Origin: MGML01 sp964493985
Lineage (GTDB): Bacteria; Chloroflexota; Dehalococcoidia; Dehalococcoidales; UBA2162
Assembly (NCBI GenBank): GCA_964493985.1
Contig: CAZBQL010000061.1
Location: 1 to 19,163 of the forward strand
DNA: 19,163 bases
Direction of reading: 5' to 3'
Below are positions 14,145 through 19,163 of the stretch, piece by piece (the first letter of the stretch is position 1; every line of letters begins with the position of its first letter). The notes under the pieces were generated by a model that worked only from the letters and a program-made list of their open reading frames with translations, was not told the origin of the DNA and searched no databases. The position numbers and the translations under genes were made by a program.

Positions 14145-14350
14145 TTCTAAATAATTATTCCCCTTTGCTATAAGGTGCTTTCATTTTAAAACCGACTCAA
14201 TGTAATAGTTACAAAAACAAAGAGGAAATAATTACAAAGATATGACATTTTCGGCGATTATTATAGATGCCAGGTAATATGTTCCTGAGATTGGAGGATT
14301 TATGAACGATGCCTTTTTCGGTACCTTGTACCATGAGTCAATACACTCAC

Positions 14351-14379
14351 TTGACACCTATATGGCTAATAGATACAAT
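14351..14379 (+). promoter_or_regulatory. Strong sigma70 promoter of the tRNA pair
   Basis: Perfect TTGACA (14351-14356), a 17-bp spacer and TACAAT (14374-14379). Transcription would start near 14386, about 13 nt before the first base of tRNA-Phe. Confidence 0.8.
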
Positions 14380-14398
14380 ATCCTTTGTGCAATCGTGT

Positions 14399-14474
14399 GC
14401 CGAGGTAGCTCAGGCGGTAGAGCACTTGACTGAAAATCAAGGTGTCACCAGTTCGATTCTGGTCCTCGGCACCA
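14399..14474 (+). tRNA. tRNA-Phe (anticodon GAA)
   Basis: A 76-nt cloverleaf with the CCA end encoded. The acceptor stem GCCGAGG pairs fully with CCTCGGC, the D-stem is GCTC/GAGC, and the anticodon stem is CTTGA/TCAAG around the loop CTGAAAA, which gives anticodon GAA. The T-stem is ACCAG/CTGGT around TTCGATT. It is read from the promoter at 14351-14379, together with tRNA-Gly. Confidence 0.95.
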
Positions 14475-14499
14475 GACAACTGAATAGAGGTAACTCCGA

Positions 14500-14575
14500 G
14501 CGGAAGTAGTTCAGTGGCTAGAACGCCTCCTTGCCAAGGAGGAGGTCGCGAGTTCGAATCTCGTCTTCCGCTCCA
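14500..14575 (+). tRNA. tRNA-Gly (anticodon GCC)
   Basis: A 76-nt cloverleaf with encoded CCA, 25 nt after tRNA-Phe. The acceptor stem GCGGAAG pairs with CTTCCGC, the D-stem is GTTC/GAAC, and the anticodon stem CCTCC/GGAGG surrounds the loop TTGCCAA, giving GCC. The T-stem is GCGAG/CTCGT (last pair G-T) around TTCGAAT. A T-rich run (TCTTTTTCT) follows the CCA and may help to end transcription. Confidence 0.95.
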
Positions 14576-14610
14576 TCTTTTTCTCCCCGTTTGCCTTGAC
14601 ACCTCTCCTT

Positions 14611-14619
14611 TGCTAATAT
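14611..14619 (+). promoter_or_regulatory. Extended -10 promoter of the PAC2 gene, likely leaderless
   Basis: TGCTAATAT (TGn plus TAATAT, 14614-14619) lies 6 nt before the ATG at 14626. A TTGACA at 14596-14601 is present, but only 12 bp from the -10, so it is not a normal -35. No Shine-Dalgarno precedes the gene. Confidence 0.55.
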
Positions 14620-14625
14620 TGAAGT

Positions 14626-15513
14626 ATGAGATTGCGTGCTTTTGAACTGGATGAACCGGTACCCAAATTAAAAGATACCCACGCTATCGCCATGCTCAAG
14701 CCCTGGGTGGACGTCGGGCGTGCCGGTACTATTGTTTTATCCTGGATGGAAAACCAGCTTGGCGTAAAGGACCTGGCAAAACTTGACAGGCCGGGCGATT
14801 TTTTCGACTTCACCCGACATCGACCTACCAGCTTCATTTCTGCGGGACGTCGCAGGATGACTATTCCCAATACCTATATTACTTACAGCAAACAGCAATC
14901 GGGGAACGACTTCATCTTCCTGCGACTGCTTGAACCGCATCATCACGGGGAAGAATATGTAGAGTCGGTCCTTGATTTGATGCAGAAGTTCGGCGTGAAG
15001 CGTTTTACCATCGTCGGCAGCATGCATGACTTTGTTCCCCACACCCGACCGCTGAACGTTACGGGGGAAGCGATCGGTGAAAATACCGGAAGTCTCCTGG
15101 CAGAAAACGGAGTTAACTCGATAGAATACCGGGGACCGACATCGATATGTTTCCTCATACCACAGAAAGCGTCCGACATGGGAATGGAGACAATGAGCCT
15201 TATCGTCCACCTGCCCCAATATACCCAGATGCAGGAAGATTTTAACGGCGCCGTGAGGCTGATGCGTATAATGTCTTCTATCTACAACCTCCCGGTCGAC
15301 CAGTCGATTGAAAACAATGCGCTGCGTCAGACGGAACAAATCAACACCGCGCTGGACAGCAACCCCCAGTTGAAATCGGTCGTTAAACAGCTTGAAAACC
15401 TCTACGATAACCGGACCGAGAATATTGAAGACAAGCCAGCGACCGAACTTTCACCGGAAGTGGAGAAGTTCCTCGCCGAGATGAACAGGCGTTTCCGCGA
15501 AGACACTCAGTAA
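14626..15513 (+). CDS. PAC2 family protein (proteasome assembly chaperone 2-like)
   Basis: This 295-residue protein fits the PAC2 family by its N-terminal segment (AIAMLKPWVDVGRAGTIVLS), the central VGSMHDFVPHTRPLNVTG, and a later region with SLIVHLPQY before an acidic, helical C-terminus (about residues 225-295). PAC2 proteins resemble eukaryotic and archaeal proteasome-assembly chaperones; the bacterial members have no settled role, and some sit near proteasome or peptidase genes. No proteasome gene is present here. The ATG is the first base or nearly so of the predicted transcript, which follows directly on the tRNA pair. The gene converges on the VWA gene with 41 bp between stops. Confidence 0.8.
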   Translation: MRLRAFELDEPVPKLKDTHAIAMLKPWVDVGRAGTIVLSWMENQLGVKDLAKLDRPGDFFDFTRHRPTSFISAGRRRMTIPNTYITYSKQQSGNDFIFLRLLEPHHHGEEYVESVLDLMQKFGVKRFTIVGSMHDFVPHTRPLNVTGEAIGENTGSLLAENGVNSIEYRGPTSICFLIPQKASDMGMETMSLIVHLPQYTQMQEDFNGAVRLMRIMSSIYNLPVDQSIENNALRQTEQINTALDSNPQLKSVVKQLENLYDNRTENIEDKPATELSPEVEKFLAEMNRRFREDTQ

Positions 15514-15554
15514 ATGCTCAAGGCTTCCCTGCAGACACTCGAGAACAGCGGTCA

Positions 15555-17636
15555 TCACAGCTTCTTCCTCTTGTGAGAGATGTAATCGACCAGCATATAT
15601 TCACCAAGCCTGTCCGGACTGGTGTAAAAAATCCTGCCCTTGTTAAGACGGGTCATCCGGGTTACGAATTCGCCCCGGATTTCACTCCGTGATCTTCTAT
15701 CTCCTCTGCCGCGGAAACCCCGACCGTACCCGCCGCCGTAAGGGTCCTCCAGCATGAAAGTATTTATCGTGATTCCCTTCCGGGTACAGAAACGGACTTC
15801 CCTGAGTGTCATCTGGAGAGTGCGGACCGACGGTGGTATCTGGAAATAAAGCTGGTTGTCATCGAAATGGGCCGTCGGTTCACCGTCGGATACCAGGATA
15901 ATCTGCTTGTTGCTGCTTCTTTCCCTGTCCAGCAGCTTCCTGGCAACGTACAGTCCGTGCTGGAGGTTGGTATACGGATCGAACTCATCCCAGCTCATGT
16001 AGGTCAGGTCTTCCTTCTTAAGCTCCCTGGCGTAGCTTGAAAATCCCACGATATGCAGGCTGTCTTTCGGGTACTGGCTCCTTATCAGTCCATCCAGTGC
16101 CAGCGTCACTCTCTTCGCCGCCTCGAAGTTGCCGCGCATTGGCATCGAGAGACTCATGTCAAGCAGCAGAACGGTAGCCGACCGTGTTGCTTCCTCGGTA
16201 CGGTATATTTCGAAATCATCAGTACTCAGCTTGACAGGTATGTTTCCCGGCTCCCTGTAAACGGAGTTCATTATCGTTTTCTGGAGATGAAGGTTGAAAT
16301 CGTCACCGAACTCATATAGCTTGGTCTCCTCAACTCTTTCCCCGCCGCTGCCGCGCATATTCAGCTTATGACCGCCGATGCGGTCTTTCTTAAGGTGCTC
16401 GAAGACATCCCGCAGGGCCTGCTGGCCTATCTTCCGCATACCGCGTGGTGTAAGCTCGTATTTTTCACCTTCCCACCGTATGTATCCGGCTTCTTCGAGC
16501 GCTTTCGTGATATTCTTTAACTGGTCGAGATCACCGGCTGCTTCATCACCCAGCAGTTCTCTCACCAGTTGTTCATCAACGTTTTCGATAGCCCTGTCGA
16601 ACCTGGAGTCTCTGAGTTGCGATTCAAGCCTGTCCATCTTCTGGAGTTCTTCCATCAGGTTCAGCGCTTCGTTATAAGACAGGGACTCGTCACCGGAAAA
16701 TGGGTACTGCTGTTGAAGCCTGTCGCCGGGATAGAGTCTCTCCAGGTAGGCGGAGAGTTTAGCCAGCTCTAACTGAGTGGAATCATCCACCATCGATTGA
16801 AGCAGGCCCTGCAATTCAGCCCTGTCTTCAGGAGAAAGACTGTTCATCAGCGACTGCGCCTGGGCAATCTGCTGCTGCATGCGTTCTATCAGTTCGTCCA
16901 GGTTCCGGGGAGGATTCGGACCGAAAAAATCACCGAACTCACGCATAAAACCTTCGAAGTCCGGCTCTTCGCCCTTCATTCTCTGTTCAAGCATCTGGTT
17001 CAGGGCTTCGACCATGTGCCGCATTCTGGCGAGAGATTCAGGATCAAGATTCTTTATCCGGTCTACCAGGTCTCGCCCGAACGACTGCATGGCATGTTTT
17101 TTCAGCATATCCAACAATTCCTGGAATTGCTGGCGGGCATCTTCATCTATGAATTCATAATCGGTCAGTTCCTTGATACGACCGCCCACGTCCGGCGGCA
17201 AACCGTCGAGAATATCAAGGTTCTGTGCAGCCCTGTCTTCCAGAGTTTTGAGTAACCGCTGTCTTACTTCGGGATCGAGTCCGCTGCTTTCATCCCCAGA
17301 CCTGTTCCTGGTATCATCTAGCTTTTTCTCGATCCCTTCACGTTCGGTTTTAATGATGGTATCCAGCTTTTCACGGATATCATCCATGACCGAGTCAAGG
17401 TTAAACTTGTTGAGTTGCTCCTGCTTTCTCTGGCGGAGCTTTTCGAGGAGTTCCTGGATGCTGGGCATCTGCCTCCCCTGCCCGTTCCGGAAACCTCTCT
17501 GCTGCATAAGTCGCATCGAGTACGACAGGTCTCCGTAAGACATCAGGTTGCTTCCCAGCTCATCCATCAGGTCGTCGGCGCTTAGTTCGCCGGACCCCTG
17601 GCTGCCGTCCCACTCCGAATAGCGGTAAATGGTCAT
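15555..17636 (-). CDS. Large VWA-domain protein, partner of a MoxR/ChlI-type AAA+ ATPase
   Basis: This 693-residue protein has a long, charged, mostly helical N-terminal part (about 60-480, rich in Gln, Glu, Arg and Leu). It includes a winged-helix-like piece (ITKALEEAGYIRWEGEKYEL). A C-terminal von Willebrand A domain follows (about 484-690). The MIDAS metal site is complete: D493-x-S495-x-S497 (LLDMSLSM), T556 and D584 (VSDGEP). A Gly/Arg-rich loop (GGGYGRGFRGRGDRRSR) at about 634-650 is inserted in the VWA domain. There is no signal peptide, so it is cytosolic. It starts 1 nt after the AAA+ stop (TAACATG). Such pairs resemble RavA-ViaA and the I/D subunits of Mg-chelatase, and are thought to remodel proteins or insert metals; no chelatase H subunit is nearby. 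Confidence 0.88.
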   Translation of the reverse strand: MTIYRYSEWDGSQGSGELSADDLMDELGSNLMSYGDLSYSMRLMQQRGFRNGQGRQMPSIQELLEKLRQRKQEQLNKFNLDSVMDDIREKLDTIIKTEREGIEKKLDDTRNRSGDESSGLDPEVRQRLLKTLEDRAAQNLDILDGLPPDVGGRIKELTDYEFIDEDARQQFQELLDMLKKHAMQSFGRDLVDRIKNLDPESLARMRHMVEALNQMLEQRMKGEEPDFEGFMREFGDFFGPNPPRNLDELIERMQQQIAQAQSLMNSLSPEDRAELQGLLQSMVDDSTQLELAKLSAYLERLYPGDRLQQQYPFSGDESLSYNEALNLMEELQKMDRLESQLRDSRFDRAIENVDEQLVRELLGDEAAGDLDQLKNITKALEEAGYIRWEGEKYELTPRGMRKIGQQALRDVFEHLKKDRIGGHKLNMRGSGGERVEETKLYEFGDDFNLHLQKTIMNSVYREPGNIPVKLSTDDFEIYRTEEATRSATVLLLDMSLSMPMRGNFEAAKRVTLALDGLIRSQYPKDSLHIVGFSSYARELKKEDLTYMSWDEFDPYTNLQHGLYVARKLLDRERSSNKQIILVSDGEPTAHFDDNQLYFQIPPSVRTLQMTLREVRFCTRKGITINTFMLEDPYGGGYGRGFRGRGDRRSRSEIRGEFVTRMTRLNKGRIFYTSPDRLGEYMLVDYISHKRKKL

Positions 17637-17637
17637 G

Positions 17638-19041
17638 TTACTGCCTGTAGACCGTCTTCCCGCCGCTCCTGGACTTGTTCAGTCTCTTGTTGATATGGAG
17701 TCCTTCCAGTAAAAACTCGACGGCGGCGGCTACAATCTCTGGCTTCTCCGAATCGGCAATTGTTTTCAGAACATCGGTAACACCGATCATTTCCTTGATA
17801 TTTCTGATATAACTTTTCGCACTCATCATATCGGACACTTCCACGCTGAATCCTCCGCTGAACTGCGCGATAATGTCTTCCAGCTCATTCACCATGAAAT
17901 ACCGGTTGAAAACACCGGCGACTGCTTTCCTTATCAGGTCGTTGATAACTTTCTCTTCCTTCGTATCTTCGAAACTCTCAAGTTCTATCTTGCCGCTTGT
18001 GGAAGCCTGAATATACGGGAGATCGCTGATACGTGGTACCGCCAGCTTCTCACCGACCGTGATCGCGCGCCTTATCGAGTTGCTGATTATCGTCTCATAA
18101 TTTGCTATCGACGTTCTTACACTCACCCCCGAACGCTGGTTTATATCAGGACTCCTGCGGGCCAGGTGAGTGATCTCGGCTATTATATCCTTCATGTAGT
18201 CCGGGACATAGACCTCGAAGTCATCTCCTTCGAACCGCTTCCTTTCCGCTTCGACGATTGTAATTTCATCTTCGGTAGTAACCGGATAATGCGTTCTTAT
18301 CTGTGCTCCATACCTGTCCTTCAAAGGAGTAATAATCCTTCCTCGGTTCGTGTAGTCTTCCGGATTCGCGCTCGATACCAGCAAAATATCGAGAGGCAAC
18401 CTGACACGGTATCCCCTTATCTGGACGTCCCGCTCTTCCATCAGGTTAAAGAGACCCACCTGCAGCCTTTCCGTAAGGTCGGGTAACTCATTGATACAGA
18501 AGATACCCCGGTTCGTTCTCGGAATCAGGCCGTAATATATCGTCATTTCATCGGAGAGGTATCTTCCCTCCGCCACCTTTATCGGGTCGACATCTCCTAT
18601 CAGGTCGGCGATTGAAATATCCGGCGTGGCGAGCTTCTCACCGTACCGTTCTTCCCGTGGCAGCCAGTCGATTTCAACGTCATCGCCTTTTTCCGTAACT
18701 TTCTCACGGCAGGCGCTGCATATCGGTGCAAACGGATCATCATTTATTTCGCATCCCTTGATCACCGGTATCTCTTCGTCAAGCAGGCTGACCATATTAC
18801 GCATGATCCTCGACTTTGCCTGTCCTCGTTCTCCGAGAAAGATAATATCCTGGCCGGAAATAATCGCGTTCAGGATTTGAGGTATTACCGTATCGCTGAA
18901 TCCGATTATGCCCGGAAAGAGGTCTCCTTTCCGCTTTATTATCTCTATCAGGTTCTGTCTCATCTCCTCCCTGATAGATTTTCTCTTGTATCCTGATTTC
19001 TTTAGTTCACCTATTGTTGCAGCTTTTCTCTTTTTCGCCAT
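17638..19041 (-). CDS. MoxR/ChlI-like AAA+ ATPase
   Basis: This 467-residue cytosolic ATPase has Walker A GERGQAKS (70-77), a Walker B-type strand GIFCINELPDL with E185, the following ERLQVGLFNLMEERDVQIRGY (a hallmark of the ChlI/MoxR helix-2-insert group), and sensor 1 SANPEDY at 224-230. Between Walker A and B lies an insertion containing C108 and C111 (CSAC), which looks like half of a zinc site. ATG 19041 follows GGTGAGGT by a few bases. It is the first gene of a two-gene operon with the VWA protein, its likely substrate adaptor. The name magnesium chelatase would overstate what is known, since no tetrapyrrole genes are here. A weak promoter-like TAAAAT is near 19089, and no other feature was found from 19042 to the end. 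Confidence 0.9.
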   Translation of the reverse strand: MAKKRKAATIGELKKSGYKRKSIREEMRQNLIEIIKRKGDLFPGIIGFSDTVIPQILNAIISGQDIIFLGERGQAKSRIMRNMVSLLDEEIPVIKGCEINDDPFAPICSACREKVTEKGDDVEIDWLPREERYGEKLATPDISIADLIGDVDPIKVAEGRYLSDEMTIYYGLIPRTNRGIFCINELPDLTERLQVGLFNLMEERDVQIRGYRVRLPLDILLVSSANPEDYTNRGRIITPLKDRYGAQIRTHYPVTTEDEITIVEAERKRFEGDDFEVYVPDYMKDIIAEITHLARRSPDINQRSGVSVRTSIANYETIISNSIRRAITVGEKLAVPRISDLPYIQASTSGKIELESFEDTKEEKVINDLIRKAVAGVFNRYFMVNELEDIIAQFSGGFSVEVSDMMSAKSYIRNIKEMIGVTDVLKTIADSEKPEIVAAAVEFLLEGLHINKRLNKSRSGGKTVYRQ

Positions 19042-19163
19042 ACTACCTCACCCAAACCTGAATTTTCTTTAAAAGAATCTATATTGATTTTACCACAGGG
19101 CAGATTCGACAATAAAACCGGGCTTATACCCTTCGTTATTTAGTCGTTTTACATGACTTGCTG

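Noticed and set aside
14302..14433. A 43-codon ORF with GGAGG just upstream (MNDAFFGTLYHESIHSLDTY...) ahead of the tRNAs
   Set aside because: It contains the tRNA promoter and ends inside tRNA-Phe, the Shine-Dalgarno spacing is only 4 nt, and no family is recognised. It may be a remnant of a gene start, but it is not supported as a gene.
1..19163. Search by eye for CRISPR arrays, integrases, insertion-sequence ends and riboswitches
   Set aside because: No regularly spaced repeats, transposase motifs or known riboswitch cores were seen.

Overview
The window looks like a chromosomal segment of an uncultured Chloroflexota bacterium, most likely near Dehalococcoidia. This rests on recognition, not on a search. 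The supporting signs are a DUF2851 protein, a PAC2-family protein, a MoxR-type AAA+/VWA pair, a tandem zinc-ribbon protein carrying a fragment of a zinc-ribbon/kinase architecture, repeated intergenic elements, moderate GC, and several start codons placed right at the predicted transcription start. No plasmid, CRISPR, integrase or insertion-sequence gene was found.

Layout. 1-1600: a REP-like palindrome, a small two-helix membrane protein, a zinc-ribbon protein that appears to be a large signalling protein with its middle deleted, and a YfcE-type metallophosphoesterase. 1600-3800: an M42 aminopeptidase divergent from tsaD (tRNA t6A synthesis). 3690-5530: a DUF2851 protein, whose tail runs antisense into the 3' end of tsaD, and a small Xre/Cro-type regulator. 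Their two promoters carry near-identical palindromes at the same offset from the -10 box. 5570-7742: an AT-rich inverted repeat with 7-bp periodicity, then a secreted, membrane-anchored protein with five IPT/TIG-like repeats. 7739-9004: homoserine dehydrogenase with an ACT domain. 9067-10841: an isolated phage-type terminase pair. 11003-12101: a coiled-coil zinc-ribbon protein and RNase HI. 12141-14144: a two-gene ABC-2 exporter followed by a small membrane protein. 14351-14575: a strong promoter with tRNA-Phe(GAA) and tRNA-Gly(GCC). 14626-15513: a PAC2-family protein. 15555-19041: a large VWA protein and its MoxR/ChlI-like AAA+ partner.

Most genes are housekeeping or cell-surface genes arranged in short operons. 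The points that most deserve a second look are: (1) the autoregulatory mini-regulon of the Xre-like protein and DUF2851, with paired operators and a leaderless 19-codon upstream ORF; (2) a recurring promoter form in which the -10 box lies 6-8 nt before the start codon, implying leaderless mRNAs for tsaD, the regulator and PAC2; (3) the orphan terminase pair; (4) the internally deleted zinc-ribbon/kinase remnant; (5) the 111-bp antisense overlap of tsaD and DUF2851. All function calls come from reading motifs; no database search was possible.
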